Shown one piece after another: positions 17,276-26,837 of a stretch of 64,000 nt of DNA (positions within the stretch are counted from its first letter, which is position 1; every line of letters starts with the position of its first letter). Both the position numbers and the translations under genes were made by a program. Location: positions 1 to 64,000 of the forward strand of contig NZ_JACJJL010000007.1 of the NCBI RefSeq assembly GCF_016899955.1, in the 5' to 3' direction. Below the pieces are notes generated by a model. The model saw only the letters and a list, made by a program, of their open reading frames with translations. It was not told the origin of the DNA and made no database searches. Source of the DNA: Marseilla massiliensis. GTDB taxonomy: Bacteria > Bacteroidota > Bacteroidia > Bacteroidales > Bacteroidaceae.

Positions 17276-17472
17276 CTTCAAGCCTGGTTTTTCGGCAAAA
17301 TGGGGCCCGATGGCGGCCGGCGTGCGGCCTTGACAGGGATGTTAGTCTGGCTTTTTGGCAAAATGGCCCCGGCCAACAGGCTGTTTGATATGGTGCAGAC
17401 GGGGCTGGTTTTTGCTAAAAATGTTGACATGGGGATTGCTTGCCACTGTCCGTGGCAGGCATTTGGAAAGAC

Positions 17473-17505
17473 AAAAGTTGCCCGGCCTCACGGTCGGACA
17501 ACTTT
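17473..17505 (-). terminator. Intrinsic terminator downstream of the orphan riboswitch
   Basis: On the minus strand AAAGTTG (17505-17499) pairs with CAACTTT (17480-17474), and the stem extends through TCCGACC/GGCCGGG with one mismatch. A short T run follows. It ends the transcript about 185 nt after the cobalamin riboswitch with no convincing gene between them. Confidence 0.7.
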
Positions 17506-17689
17506 CAAACTAACTTATATAATAATGCACATAATTTTATCTGAACACAGATGGCGCCAACAACGCCAGTGGCTTTGCACTTCGTCAGGAGGGCATGATG
17601 GGGCGCCTTGACGCCTTTGTCGGGGTATTAAGTTGTGCTGATGCCTCATGATCCTTGCTCCGAGGAACTTTGGCCCATTGCCGCCTTTG

Positions 17690-17870
17690 CGGCTGTTGTG
17701 GCAGGTCTTCTGACTTCGTTCCACCCCGGGCGCCTTCCCGCCCGGCCTGTTTGTGGCCTGAGCAGTGGACTGAAATGCCCGTGGGTAATAAAGGAACTTA
17801 CAGCTGCGGGACAGTTGGGGATTTGCACCTCCATTCCCTTTTAATCGCAGTTGCGCGAACCTCAACGCGT
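17690..17870 (-). ncRNA. Cobalamin riboswitch without an adjacent target gene
   Basis: Read on the minus strand, the element has the conserved parts in order: GGTTCGCG at the 5' side, TTAAAAGGGAAT, GGAGGTGCAAATCCCC, GTCCCGCAGCTGTAA, GGAAGGCGCC and the B12 box AGTCAGAAGACCTGCC near 17693-17716. This is the standard cobalamin (adenosylcobalamin-type) aptamer. The next gene on this strand begins 930 bp further on and has its own promoter, and a terminator lies at 17473-17505. So the riboswitch either lost its gene (often a TonB receptor or B12 enzyme) or controls a short RNA. Confidence 0.92.
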
Positions 17871-17946
17871 GCAAAGTTACAGATAAATAATGTATCAAGG
17901 TGGTTAAATGCTGTGAATTTGTGGTTGTGTTAACCCAAATTAACAT

Positions 17947-18019
17947 GGCGAGGGCTCTCGCCACGTGCTTCTGTTGCCATGGTGGCGGCAATGTGAAGCG
18001 CCATGAGAGAGCCCTCGCC
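17947..18019 (-). terminator. Long nested hairpin after the glucokinase gene
   Basis: GGCGAGGGCTCTC (17947-17959) and GAGAGCCCTCGCC (18007-18019) are perfect 13-bp inverted repeats. Inside them GCTTC/GAAGC and TTGCC/GGCAA can pair again, giving a 73-nt stacked hairpin 57 bp beyond the glucokinase stop. It may act as the terminator, though the T run on the minus strand is poor. It also lies just upstream of the riboswitch. Confidence 0.55.
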
Positions 18020-18075
18020 CTTATGGTTGTTGTTGTTTAGCCCTGCCCCCTGCGGGCGGCAGGGGCCTGTGGCGG

Positions 18076-19065
18076 TCATTGCTGGTTGATGTCCCAACCT
18101 ATTGCGCTGGCGCCCAGCACTGCCGCCGATGCACCGTCGAGGCTGCTCACCAGGAACTTGGCCTTGCCTTGGAATATGGGCAGCACGCTTTCGTCGTAGG
18201 CGCGCCGTATGGGGTCCATTATCAGCTCGCCGGCCTTGACCAGCCCCCCGAAGAACACGAAGGCCTCGGGACTGCTGAATGTGGCGAAGTCGGCGCAGGC
18301 CTGGCCCAGCATCTTGCCCGTAAACTCGAATATGTCTTTGGCCATCTTGTCGCCCTTGCCTGCGGCTATGCTGATGTCGAGCGACGTTATGTCTTCGGCA
18401 TTCATCTCCCTCAGTATCGAAGGCTCGTTGGTGTTGGCCAGCATTTCGCGTGCCGTGCGGGCCACACCGGTGGCCGAGCAGTATGCCTCGAGGCAACCGT
18501 GGCGCCCGCATCCGCACAGCCTGCCGCCCTCGCGCACCATTATCACGTGGCCCAGCTCGCCGGCGAAGCCGTCGCTGCCGTACACCAGCTGCCCGTTGAC
18601 CACGATGCCTGAGCCCACGCCCGTGCCCAGAGTGAGCATGATAAAGTTCTTCATGCCCTTTGCCACGCCGTAGGTCATCTCTCCGAGCGCCGCGGCGTTG
18701 GCGTCGTTAGTGAGCGCGACGGGTATGCCTATGGCCTGGGCGAACATGTCGGCCAGCGGAACCACGCCCTTGCCCCACGAGATGTTGGGGGCGCGCTCTA
18801 TCGTCCCGCTGTAGAAATTGCCGTTAGGAGCGCCAATGCCCATGCCCTTGATCTTGCTTATGCCGCCCACCTGCTCGATTATTATCTGCAGTGAGTCGGT
18901 GGCACTCTTCACAAAATCCTCTGCACTTTTGTAGACCTGGGTCTTTATAGCCGTTGTGGCTTTTATGTAACCGTGACTGTCTACAATGCCGAACACAGCA
19001 TTGGTGCCTCCCAGGTCGAGGCCTATGACGTACGGTTTGATGCTTTGTTGTATGTCCATATTCAT
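18076..19065 (-). CDS. ROK-family glucokinase
   Basis: 329 residues from ATG 19065. It has the ATP-binding VIGLDLGGTNAVFG start, the sugar-binding GIGAPNG and TNDANAAALGE motifs, LGTGVGSGIV, the ROK zinc motif CGCGRHGCLEAYCS, and FFGGLVKAGE. This matches Bacteroides-type glucokinase of glycolysis, acting in the cytoplasm; another hexose or N-acetylated sugar cannot be excluded. The open frame continues upstream past its own promoter (19105-19135), which argues for the internal start. Transcribed alone, divergently from the LysE gene. Confidence 0.9.
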   Translation of the reverse strand: MNMDIQQSIKPYVIGLDLGGTNAVFGIVDSHGYIKATTAIKTQVYKSAEDFVKSATDSLQIIIEQVGGISKIKGMGIGAPNGNFYSGTIERAPNISWGKGVVPLADMFAQAIGIPVALTNDANAAALGEMTYGVAKGMKNFIMLTLGTGVGSGIVVNGQLVYGSDGFAGELGHVIMVREGGRLCGCGRHGCLEAYCSATGVARTAREMLANTNEPSILREMNAEDITSLDISIAAGKGDKMAKDIFEFTGKMLGQACADFATFSSPEAFVFFGGLVKAGELIMDPIRRAYDESVLPIFQGKAKFLVSSLDGASAAVLGASAIGWDINQQ

Positions 19066-19104
19066 ATTATGGTTTTTATTTATGGGTGTTGTTAGTTGCG
19101 AAGA

Positions 19105-19135
19105 CAAAGTTATGCAAAAACCATGACAGGGCAAA
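19105..19135 (-). promoter_or_regulatory. Glucokinase promoter
   Basis: TTTG (19135-19132) and TAACTTTG (19112-19105) on the minus strand with a 19-bp gap. The predicted start near 19098 gives a 33-nt leader. Confidence 0.78.
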
Positions 19136-19191
19136 CATTTAGCCTGAAAAACTTGCTCATTTCGTTTATTTTTAGCAATTTTGCATTCGTT

Positions 19192-19857
19192 ATGCCGTTT
19201 CCTATACATATAGACATATTGAATTTCATCTTCAAGGGAATCCTTATAGGGATGATTGCGTCGGCGCCGATGGGGCCGGTGGGGGTGCTCTGTGTGCAGC
19301 GCACGCTCAACAAAGGCCGTTGGTATGGCTTCGTCACAGGAGTGGGTGCAGCCTTGAGCGACATCATCTACGCCGGGATAACGGGGCTGGGCATGAGCCT
19401 GGTGATGGATTTCGTCAACGACCCGGAGAACAAGCTGTACTTGCAGATAGTGGGCAGCGTGCTCCTCTTTGCCTTCGGGGTGTACACCTACCGTACCGAC
19501 CCGACGCGCAACATGCACCATTCGGGCACCAAGAAAGGCTCGCTGCTACACAACGGCATAACGGCTTTTCTCGTGACGTTCTCCAACCCGCTCATCATCT
19601 TCCTCTTCCTGGCCTGTTACGCACAGTTCGCCTTTGTGTTGCCAGACCATCCTTTCGAGATGTGCGTGGGCTTCCTGAGCATATTCGGCGGTGCCATGCT
19701 GTGGTGGTTTGGCCTGACTTGGCTCATCGACAAGATACGGGGGAAGTTCGACGACAACGGCATCAAGCTGATTAATCAGGTCATCGGGGCCGTGGTGATG
19801 ATTTGTTCGGTCATCATGGTGTTCGGGACAGTGACCAACATATACAGGTTTTTCTGA
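19192..19857 (+). CDS. LysE-family transporter
   Basis: 221 residues with about six hydrophobic segments. The N-terminal FKGILIGMIASAPMGPVGVLCVQRTLNKGR is the LysE/RhtB signature, and FSNPLIIFLFLACY is a second typical motif. These inner-membrane proteins export amino acids or other small solutes; the substrate here is unknown. I chose ATG 19192 because a near-consensus promoter (TTG 19153, CAATTTTG 19176-19183) ends only 8 nt before it, suggesting a leaderless messenger. It starts a same-strand cluster with DUF4924, rfbD and prfC. Confidence 0.85.
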   Translation: MPFPIHIDILNFIFKGILIGMIASAPMGPVGVLCVQRTLNKGRWYGFVTGVGAALSDIIYAGITGLGMSLVMDFVNDPENKLYLQIVGSVLLFAFGVYTYRTDPTRNMHHSGTKKGSLLHNGITAFLVTFSNPLIIFLFLACYAQFAFVLPDHPFEMCVGFLSIFGGAMLWWFGLTWLIDKIRGKFDDNGIKLINQVIGAVVMICSVIMVFGTVTNIYRFF

Positions 19858-19863
19858 CGAATC

Positions 19864-20406
19864 ATGTTCATAGCACAGCAATTAAGGAAAAAGAACATAG
19901 CCGAGTATCTGCTCTACATGTGGCAGATAGAAGATACGATAAGGGCATTCGGATGCTCGCTCTCAAGGATAAGGCGCGAGTATATCGACCGTTTCGACTA
20001 TACCGACGAGCAGAAGGAGGAAGAGGCCGACTGGTTTGGCAACCTCATAAGGATGATGAACCAGGAAGGATGCCGCGAGAAAGGGCACTTGCAGATAAAC
20101 AAGGTGACCATGCAACAGCTGGCCGAACTGCATGCCCAGCTGCTGCAGAGCCCTAGATACCCTTTCTACAACAGCGAGTATTACAAGGTATTGCCGTTCA
20201 TAGTCGAGTTGCGCAACCGCGGGGCGAGCAAAGACGAGAATGAGGTTGAGACGTGCTTCAACTCTCTTTACGGCGTCATGATGCTCCGGCTGGCCAAGAA
20301 GCCGATAAGCCCCGACACGGAGCACGCCGTGAAAGAGATATCGACGCTTGTCGGGATGCTCAACGACTATTACCTGAAAGACCGCGAGGAACCGCTCGAG
20401 TTCTGA
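19864..20406 (+). CDS. DUF4924 family protein
   Basis: 180 residues, cytoplasmic, mostly helical. MFIAQQLRKKNIAEYLLYMWQIEDTIRA is the hallmark start of the Bacteroidetes DUF4924 family, whose role is unknown. It follows the LysE gene by 6 bp and precedes rfbD by 51 bp, an order I believe is common in this group. No catalytic motif is evident. Confidence 0.82.
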   Translation: MFIAQQLRKKNIAEYLLYMWQIEDTIRAFGCSLSRIRREYIDRFDYTDEQKEEEADWFGNLIRMMNQEGCREKGHLQINKVTMQQLAELHAQLLQSPRYPFYNSEYYKVLPFIVELRNRGASKDENEVETCFNSLYGVMMLRLAKKPISPDTEHAVKEISTLVGMLNDYYLKDREEPLEF

Positions 20407-20457
20407 CCGACACGCAACGCAATGGTTATTGTTACACGATATAAGACATAGAGACGG

Positions 20458-21315
20458 ATGAACATACTTGTCACAGGCTGCAACGGGCAGCTGGGAAATG
20501 AGATGCAACTGTTGGAAAAAGACAATGGGCAACATGTCTTTTTCAATACCGACGTGAGCCAGCTCGACATCACCGACCAGGCCGCTGTCGACCGCTTCGT
20601 GGCCGACCATGAGATTGACTGCATAGTTAACTGCGCGGCTTACACAGCCGTCGACCGTGCCGAAAGCGACCGCGAGCTATGTACCACGCTCAACACGGTG
20701 GCCCCGGCCTACCTCGCCGCTGCTGTAGAGAGGCGGGGCGGGGCGATGATACAGGTGTCGACAGACTATGTTTTCGACGGAAAGGCACACACGCCGTACG
20801 TCGAAACCGACACGCCTTCGCCCGACAGTGTGTACGGAAGCACCAAGCTGGCCGGCGAACTGGCCGTGGTCAAGTTCTGCCGGCGCACGATGATTGTGCG
20901 CACGGCATGGCTTTATTCGTCATTTGGCAACAATTTCGTAAAGACGATGATGCGCCTCGGCCGCGAGAAAAAGGAGCTTGGGGTGGTCTTCGACCAGATT
21001 GGCACGCCCACGTATGCACGCGACCTGGCCGTGGCGATAATGGCTGCGGTGAACAAGGGCATCGTGCCCGGAGTCTACCATTTCTCGAACGAGGGCGTGT
21101 GCAGCTGGTATGACTTCGCCAAAGCCGTTCACCGCATGGCCGGGATTGGCACGTGCCACGTGCGCCCGTTGCACACGTCAGAGTATCCCACGCCGGCCAA
21201 CAGGCCGCACTACAGCGTGCTCGACAAGACAAAAATCAAGGAGACGTACGGCATAGAGATTCCCCATTGGGAAGAAAGCCTCGGCGACTGCATGGCCAGG
21301 CTGATGGCTCAGTGA
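20458..21315 (+). CDS. rfbD: dTDP-4-dehydrorhamnose reductase
   Basis: 285 residues. It makes the last reduction in dTDP-L-rhamnose synthesis. The Rossmann start ILVTGCNGQLGNEM, VDRAESD, STDYVFDG and the catalytic YGSTKLAGE (Tyr-x3-Lys) are present, as is the C-terminal RPHYSVLDKTKI. The partner rfbA is 14 kb away at 34.4 kb; rfbB and rfbC are not in the window. It sits between DUF4924 and prfC on the same strand. Confidence 0.94.
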   Translation: MNILVTGCNGQLGNEMQLLEKDNGQHVFFNTDVSQLDITDQAAVDRFVADHEIDCIVNCAAYTAVDRAESDRELCTTLNTVAPAYLAAAVERRGGAMIQVSTDYVFDGKAHTPYVETDTPSPDSVYGSTKLAGELAVVKFCRRTMIVRTAWLYSSFGNNFVKTMMRLGREKKELGVVFDQIGTPTYARDLAVAIMAAVNKGIVPGVYHFSNEGVCSWYDFAKAVHRMAGIGTCHVRPLHTSEYPTPANRPHYSVLDKTKIKETYGIEIPHWEESLGDCMARLMAQ

Positions 21316-21487
21316 TGGCAGATGGCGCCCCGGGCGTGGGCGCTGGCGGCCGGCAGGAGCGCCGGCGTGCGCCGAATGCGGCAAGGCTGCTGTGCCGGTG
21401 CCGCGTGCGTTGGCTGCGGCAGGGCAGGCTTGGGGCCTTTTCATGAGGCCGGCGATGTAGACATGATTTTACGAGAACATCAGATAT

Positions 21488-23056
21488 ATGAACAACGAGA
21501 TAGAAAGAAGACGAACATTTGCGATAATCTCGCACCCCGATGCGGGTAAGACAACACTAACGGAGAAGTTCCTGCTCTTCGGCGGACAGATACAGGTGGC
21601 CGGTGCAGTGAAGAGCAACAAGATAAGGAAGACGGCAACTTCCGACTGGATGGACATCGAGAAGCAGCGCGGAATATCCGTGTCGACGTCGGTGATGGAG
21701 TTTGATTACGAGGGATACAAGGTGAACATACTCGACACCCCGGGCCACCAGGACTTTGCCGAAGACACATACCGCACACTGACCGCCGTCGACTCGGCCA
21801 TCATTGTGGTGGACAGCGCCAAGGGAGTTGAGACTCAGACGCGCAAACTGATGAACGTTTGCCGCATGAGGAACACGCCCGTAATTATTTTCGTCAACAA
21901 GATGGACCGCGAGGGGCGCGACCCTTTCGACCTGCTCGACGAGCTTGAGCAGGAGCTCCAGATTAAGGTGAGGCCGCTGTCGTGGCCCATCAACCAAGGC
22001 GCGCGCTTCAAGGGGGTGTACAATATATATGAAGGCAAGCTCGACCTGTTTACGCCCGACAAGCAGAGGGTGACCGACAAGGTGGAGGTCGACATAGACA
22101 GCAGCGAGCTTGACGAGCGGGTGGGAGCCGACAACGCATCGAAGTTGCGCGACGACTTGGAGCTGGTCGACGGCGTTTACCCCGAGTTCAATGTCGACGA
22201 CTATAGGGATGCCACGGTGGCACCCGTGTTCTTTGGCTCTGCGCTCAATAATTTCGGAGTGCAGGAACTGCTCAATTGCTTTGTCAAGATAGCCCCGAGC
22301 CCACGCCCGACAAAGGCCGAAGAACGCATGGTGAGCCCCGACGAACCCAAGTTTACGGGCTTCATATTCAAGATAACAGCCAACATCGACCCTAACCACC
22401 GCTCATGCATAGCCTTCTGCAAGGTGTGCAGCGGAAAGTTTGTGCGCAACCAGCCTTACCTGCACGTCAGGTTGGGCAAGACGGTGCGCTTCTCTTCGCC
22501 CACGCAGTTCATGGCGCAGCGCAAGAGCACCATCGACGAGGCATACCCGGGAGACATCGTAGGACTGCCCGACAACGGCATATTCAAGATTGGCGACACG
22601 CTGACCGACGGCGAGCAACTGCATTTCAGAGGCTTGCCGAGCTTCTCGCCCGAGATGTTCAAGTACATAGAGAATGCCGACCCGATGAAGTCGAAGCAGC
22701 TTCAGAAAGGCATCGACCAGCTGATGGACGAGGGTGTGGCCCAGCTTTTCGTCAACCAGTTCAACGGGCGCAAGATCATTGGCACCGTGGGGCAGCTCCA
22801 GTTTGAGGTTATACAGTATAGGCTTGAAAACGAGTACAACGCCAAGTGCCGCTGGGAGCCCGTGCATCTGTACAAGGCATGCTGGATAGAGAGCGACGAT
22901 GAGGCCGAGCTTGCCAACTTCAAGAAGCGCAAGTATCAGTACATGGCCAAGGACAAGGAGGGCCGCGACGTGTTCCTTGCCGACAGCGGCTACGTGCTCA
23001 GCATGGCACAGGAAGACTTCAAGCACATCAAGTTTCACACCACCAGCGAGTTCTGA
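21488..23056 (+). CDS. prfC: Peptide chain release factor 3
   Basis: 522 residues, a translational GTPase that recycles RF1/RF2. G1 is [10 protein letters not shown]3 DTPGHQDF, G4 NKMD. The [14 protein letters not shown] segment and the C-terminal RF3 domain ([31 protein letters not shown]) separate it from EF-G. The 172 bp upstream hold no clear promoter or terminator, so it may be cotranscribed with rfbD. Confidence 0.96.
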   Translation: MNNEIERRRTFAIISHPDAGKTTLTEKFLLFGGQIQVAGAVKSNKIRKTATSDWMDIEKQRGISVSTSVMEFDYEGYKVNILDTPGHQDFAEDTYRTLTAVDSAIIVVDSAKGVETQTRKLMNVCRMRNTPVIIFVNKMDREGRDPFDLLDELEQELQIKVRPLSWPINQGARFKGVYNIYEGKLDLFTPDKQRVTDKVEVDIDSSELDERVGADNASKLRDDLELVDGVYPEFNVDDYRDATVAPVFFGSALNNFGVQELLNCFVKIAPSPRPTKAEERMVSPDEPKFTGFIFKITANIDPNHRSCIAFCKVCSGKFVRNQPYLHVRLGKTVRFSSPTQFMAQRKSTIDEAYPGDIVGLPDNGIFKIGDTLTDGEQLHFRGLPSFSPEMFKYIENADPMKSKQLQKGIDQLMDEGVAQLFVNQFNGRKIIGTVGQLQFEVIQYRLENEYNAKCRWEPVHLYKACWIESDDEAELANFKKRKYQYMAKDKEGRDVFLADSGYVLSMAQEDFKHIKFHTTSEF

Positions 23057-23182
23057 CGGTCGGCTGGCAGTGGCCGGCGGTGCATAGGCTTTAGCCACGG
23101 GCCAGAAAAGGCATGCTCATGCCGGCGGCGAAAAATCTTTACGCCGTTCGGTTCGGCCGGCCACGATGGCGGACATGGTGCG

Positions 23183-23292
23183 CGAAACATGCCTTCCGAC
23201 CGTGCAATACGGGCCGTTCGGCACTGTGGTACGGGCCGTTTTGAAAGGCGAAACGGTCCATGTCGCAACATGCTGACAGTCAGGTTGATGGC
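23183..23292 (+). repeat. 22-bp tandem array E with palindromic tail
   Basis: Units start at 23183, 23205, 23227 and 23249; the two middle ones read ..ACGGGCCGTTCGGCA.. and ..ACGGGCCGTTTTGAA... In the same 22-bp frame a different unit follows at 23271: TGCTGACAGTCAGGTTGATG. It contains CTGACAGTCAG, a perfect palindrome around a central A. The array lies in the prfC-Sua5 gap (23057-23386), where no gene is seen. Confidence 0.78.
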
Positions 23293-23386
23293 TGCTTTGA
23301 TAAAAATGATGACAAAAAGAGCTGCTTGCCGGAACCCCGCAACGGGCGATGCCTGCAGCAATAAATAGTGAGTAAATAGAAAAGAG

Positions 23387-23956
23387 ATGACAAGAGAAGA
23401 AGACATAAGGCGCGCCATTGAGACCATGAGAAATGGCGGCGTGATACTGTATCCCACCGATACCGTGTGGGGAATAGGCTGTGACGCCACCAACCCCGAG
23501 GCCGTGGCCAAGGTATACAAGATAAAGCAGCGTGACGACTCGAAGGCATTGATATGCCTCGTCGACAGCGATGCCCGCCTGCAGCGCTACGTGCGCAACG
23601 TACCCGACGTGGCATGGCAGCTCATAGACTGCGCCGAGAATCCGCTCACGGTGATACTTGACGGTGCCACCGGCCTTGCGCCAAACCTCATAGCCGATGA
23701 TGGAAGCATCGCGCTGCGCATAACCAACGAGCCATTCTCAAAAGAACTGTGCTACCGTTTCCAGAAAGCCGTGGTCTCTACGTCGGCCAACATTTCCGGC
23801 CAACCGGCAGCCCAGAACTATTGCGACATCGCGCAGGAACTGCTCGATGCCGTCGACTACGTGTGCTGGAGCCGCCGCCAGGAGCACAAGCCGCACAAGC
23901 CGTCGAGCATTGTGCGCCTTAGGGTTAACGGTGAGGTCGAAATTATACGCCAATGA
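23387..23956 (+). CDS. Threonylcarbamoyl-AMP synthase (Sua5/YrdC/YwlC family)
   Basis: 189 residues. It makes threonylcarbamoyl-AMP for the t6A37 modification of ANN-reading tRNAs. The YrdC fold is clear: GGVILYPTDTVWGIGCDA, VYKIKQRDDSKALICLV, NPLTVILDGA, ALRITNEPF and STSANISGQPA. The length fits the short YrdC form without a Sua5 C-terminal domain. Its stop overlaps the next start (ATGA at 23953), so translation is coupled with the channel gene. Confidence 0.9.
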   Translation: MTREEDIRRAIETMRNGGVILYPTDTVWGIGCDATNPEAVAKVYKIKQRDDSKALICLVDSDARLQRYVRNVPDVAWQLIDCAENPLTVILDGATGLAPNLIADDGSIALRITNEPFSKELCYRFQKAVVSTSANISGQPAAQNYCDIAQELLDAVDYVCWSRRQEHKPHKPSSIVRLRVNGEVEIIRQ

Positions 23957-25761
23957 TAGGGCTGTCGGCGCCCGCCGCGGGGCAATCGTGGTTTGAGCAG
24001 CTGCTGGACTGGCGTGAAAAGCACATCAGCGAGCGCACCTTTGTGCTCATGCTGGCCTTTGCCGTTGGCTTCTTCTGTGCCGTGGCGGCGTTTACTCTGC
24101 ACTGGATCATAGCCCAGATAGCCCTGTTGCTCACAAGCTCGTTCAACGAGAAGACGGCCAACTGGCTCTACCTGGTATATCCCGTGGTGGGCATATACCT
24201 TACGGGGCTCTTCGTGAAGTATGTCGTAAAAGACAATATCAGCCACGGCATCACGCGCATACTCTATGCCATAAGCAGCAAGCGGAGCCGCCTGCGCGGC
24301 CACAACTGCTGGTCGTCGGTGCTGGCCTCGGCCATCACCATCGGCTTCGGCGGCTCAGTAGGTGCCGAGGCGCCCATCGTATTGACGGGCTCGGCCATAG
24401 GGTCAAACCTGGGCAAGCTGTTCAGGATGGACAACCGTACGCTCGTGTTGCTTGTTGGCTGCGGTGCTGCCGGTGCCATAGCCGGCATATTCAAGGCACC
24501 CATAGCGGGGCTCGTGTTCACCCTCGAGGTGCTCATGATTGACCTTACCATGGCTTCGCTCCTGCCGATACTAATATCCTGCGTTACTGCGACATGCTTT
24601 ACATACATCTTCAGCGGCTCGACGTCGTTGTTCACGTTCCACCTCGATGCTGCGTGGACGGTAGAACGGGTGCCTGCCAACATCCTGCTCGGCGTCACCT
24701 GCGGCCTGCTGAGCCTGTATTTCATAAGGGCCATGACGCTGTGCGAGGACATGTTCTCGCGCTTCAAGGACAAGCCTTACTTCAAACTGGTAATCGGCGG
24801 GAGCATGCTCAGCATGCTCATATTCCTCTTCCCATCGCTCTACGGCGAAGGATACCATGACATCAACCAGCTGCTCAACGGCAGTACGGAGGCCGACTGG
24901 AACGGCATCATGCACAATTCGCTTTTCTCCGGCCATGGCAGCCTGCTCGTCATCTACGTCTTCTTGGTGGTCGTTACCAAGGTGTTTGCCACTTCGGCCA
25001 CAAACGGAGGGGGCGGATGTGGCGGAACTTTTGCCCCGAGCCTGTTTGTGGGCTGCTTCGGCGGCTTCCTGTTTGCCAGGCTTTGGAACATGTATGAGGT
25101 GGGGGTCTATGTGCCGGAAAAGAATTTCGCCTTGCTCGGCATGGCCGGCGTGATGTCTGGCGTGATGCACGCCCCGTTAACGGGCATATTCCTCATCGCC
25201 GAGATAACGGGTGGCTACGCGCTCTTCCTGCCGCTGATGATAGTGAGCGTATGCTCTTATCTGACCATAATCATATTCGAGCCACACAGCATCTACGGCA
25301 TGCGGCTGGCCAGGGAGGGCAAGCTCATCACCCACCATACCGACCATGCAGTGCTCACTCTGATGAGCCTCGACAGCGTGATCGACCGCGACTATACGCC
25401 CGTGTCGCCCGACATGGAGCTCGGCACCATTGTGCACAAGATAAGCCGGAGCCGCAACATCTTCCTGCCGGTGCTTGATGCAGCCGGCAATCTGCTCGGC
25501 GAGATATACATAACGAAGATAAGGCATGTGGTGTTCCGCATTGAATTGTACCACCATTTCACGGCAAGCCAGCTCATGACACCGCCCGCGGCTACGCTGC
25601 GCGACGACGAGCCTATGACCGAGGTCATGCAGGTTTTCGACCGCACACATGCCGACTGGTTGCCAGTGCTCGACGCCGACGGCCATCTGAAGGGCTACAT
25701 CTCGAGGCAGCGCATGTATGGCATGTATCGCAAGATGGTGGCCGACATGAGTGAAGATTGA
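23953..25761 (+). CDS. ClC-type chloride channel or antiporter with two CBS domains
   Basis: 602 residues. Residues about 30-440 are the ClC membrane domain, with the anion-site segments GSVGAEAPIV (GxxGxE type), GIFKAPIAGLVFTLE and GGGCGGTFAPSLFVG. Residues about 465-600 hold two CBS modules, which in other ClC proteins bind nucleotides and gate transport. ClC proteins of bacteria are usually Cl-/H+ or F-/H+ antiporters; GSVGAEAP differs from the GREGP of the E. coli exchanger. Overlaps the Sua5 gene by 4 bp; fmt follows after 21 bp. Confidence 0.92.
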   Translation: MIGLSAPAAGQSWFEQLLDWREKHISERTFVLMLAFAVGFFCAVAAFTLHWIIAQIALLLTSSFNEKTANWLYLVYPVVGIYLTGLFVKYVVKDNISHGITRILYAISSKRSRLRGHNCWSSVLASAITIGFGGSVGAEAPIVLTGSAIGSNLGKLFRMDNRTLVLLVGCGAAGAIAGIFKAPIAGLVFTLEVLMIDLTMASLLPILISCVTATCFTYIFSGSTSLFTFHLDAAWTVERVPANILLGVTCGLLSLYFIRAMTLCEDMFSRFKDKPYFKLVIGGSMLSMLIFLFPSLYGEGYHDINQLLNGSTEADWNGIMHNSLFSGHGSLLVIYVFLVVVTKVFATSATNGGGGCGGTFAPSLFVGCFGGFLFARLWNMYEVGVYVPEKNFALLGMAGVMSGVMHAPLTGIFLIAEITGGYALFLPLMIVSVCSYLTIIIFEPHSIYGMRLAREGKLITHHTDHAVLTLMSLDSVIDRDYTPVSPDMELGTIVHKISRSRNIFLPVLDAAGNLLGEIYITKIRHVVFRIELYHHFTASQLMTPPAATLRDDEPMTEVMQVFDRTHADWLPVLDADGHLKGYISRQRMYGMYRKMVADMSED

Positions 25762-25782
25762 CATCATAACCAAAAGACCATT

Positions 25783-26763
25783 ATGACAAAAGACGATTTG
25801 AGGATAGTTTTCATGGGCACGCCGGAGTTTGCCGTCGCTACTCTCAGGGCCTTGGTTGAAGGCGGTTACAACGTGGTGGCGGTGGTGACCCAGCCCGACA
25901 AGCCCGTGGGACGCCACGGCAGCGTGCTTCAGCCGTCGGCTGTTAAGCAGTATGCCTGTTCGCTCGGGCTGCCTGTGTTGCAGCCGGTGAAGATGAAAGA
26001 CCCTGGTTTTGTTGAGCAGCTGCGCTCTTTCCGGGCTAACCTTCAGGTGGTGGTGGCTTTCAGGATGCTGCCCGAGGTTGTGTGGGACATGCCCGAATAC
26101 GGAACGTTCAACGTGCATGCAGCCCTCCTTCCGCAGTATAGAGGGGCCGCTCCGATAAACTGGGCCGTGATAAACGGTGAGACCCGTACCGGCGTGACCA
26201 CGTTTTTCCTTGACCACGACATCGATACCGGCCGCGTGATTATGCGCGAGCCGTTTGACATAAAGCCGGAGTACGACGCCGGCGACGTCTACGACGGGCT
26301 CATGCACCTCGGTGCTGGCGTGTGCCTGCGTACGCTCGAGGCAATTGTGGCTGCCGGGGGTCATCCCGAGGCTTTGCCGCAAGACGGACTGCAACAGCCG
26401 GGCGAGGTGCTGCACGCGGCCCCGAAGATATTCAAGGAGACATGCCTTATTGACTGGCGAAAGACGGCTGCCGGTGTGCGCAACTTCGTGCGAGGCCTCA
26501 GTCCGCATCCCGGTGCATGGACAACACTCGTGACTGCCGACGGAAAACGCTCGGTGATGAAAGTGTATTCCACCGATGCCGAGATAGTAAAGGGGCAGGG
26601 CGAACCCGGGCAATTGTTCCGTTGCGGGCGAAAACTGGCCGTCACTACGGCCGGAGGCGAGGCTGTCGTGGTGGATCAGATGCAGGTTGCGGGTAAGAAA
26701 CGCATGGCTTCGGCCGACTTCCTCAACGGAATGAAAGACATCGACGGTTGCCGGGTGGAATAA
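25783..26763 (+). CDS. fmt: Methionyl-tRNA formyltransferase
   Basis: 326 residues. It formylates initiator Met-tRNA using 10-formyl-THF. Signature segments are RIVFMGTPEFAV, the SLLP-type catalytic region FNVHAALLPQYRGAAPINWAVINGETRTGVTTF, and DIDTGRVI. The C-terminal tRNA-binding domain (FVRGLSPHPGAWT) is complete. It follows the ClC gene by 21 bp and precedes a small frame and rpe. Confidence 0.95.
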   Translation: MTKDDLRIVFMGTPEFAVATLRALVEGGYNVVAVVTQPDKPVGRHGSVLQPSAVKQYACSLGLPVLQPVKMKDPGFVEQLRSFRANLQVVVAFRMLPEVVWDMPEYGTFNVHAALLPQYRGAAPINWAVINGETRTGVTTFFLDHDIDTGRVIMREPFDIKPEYDAGDVYDGLMHLGAGVCLRTLEAIVAAGGHPEALPQDGLQQPGEVLHAAPKIFKETCLIDWRKTAAGVRNFVRGLSPHPGAWTTLVTADGKRSVMKVYSTDAEIVKGQGEPGQLFRCGRKLAVTTAGGEAVVVDQMQVAGKKRMASADFLNGMKDIDGCRVE

Positions 26764-26837
26764 AATCTGTGTGCAGACATAATAAATCATGGCTTCTGCC
26801 GTTTGTAAAGTAAGCAAGTACAATAAGAAAGGAGCCT

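Noticed and set aside
17515..17991. 158-codon frame on the minus strand
   Set aside because: It overlaps the cobalamin riboswitch, so its composition is set by RNA structure; the part after the aptamer (44 codons from an ATG near 17649) has no protein-like features.
25177..26823. 548-codon frame on the minus strand
   Set aside because: Antisense to the ClC and fmt genes, both well supported; no recognisable motif.
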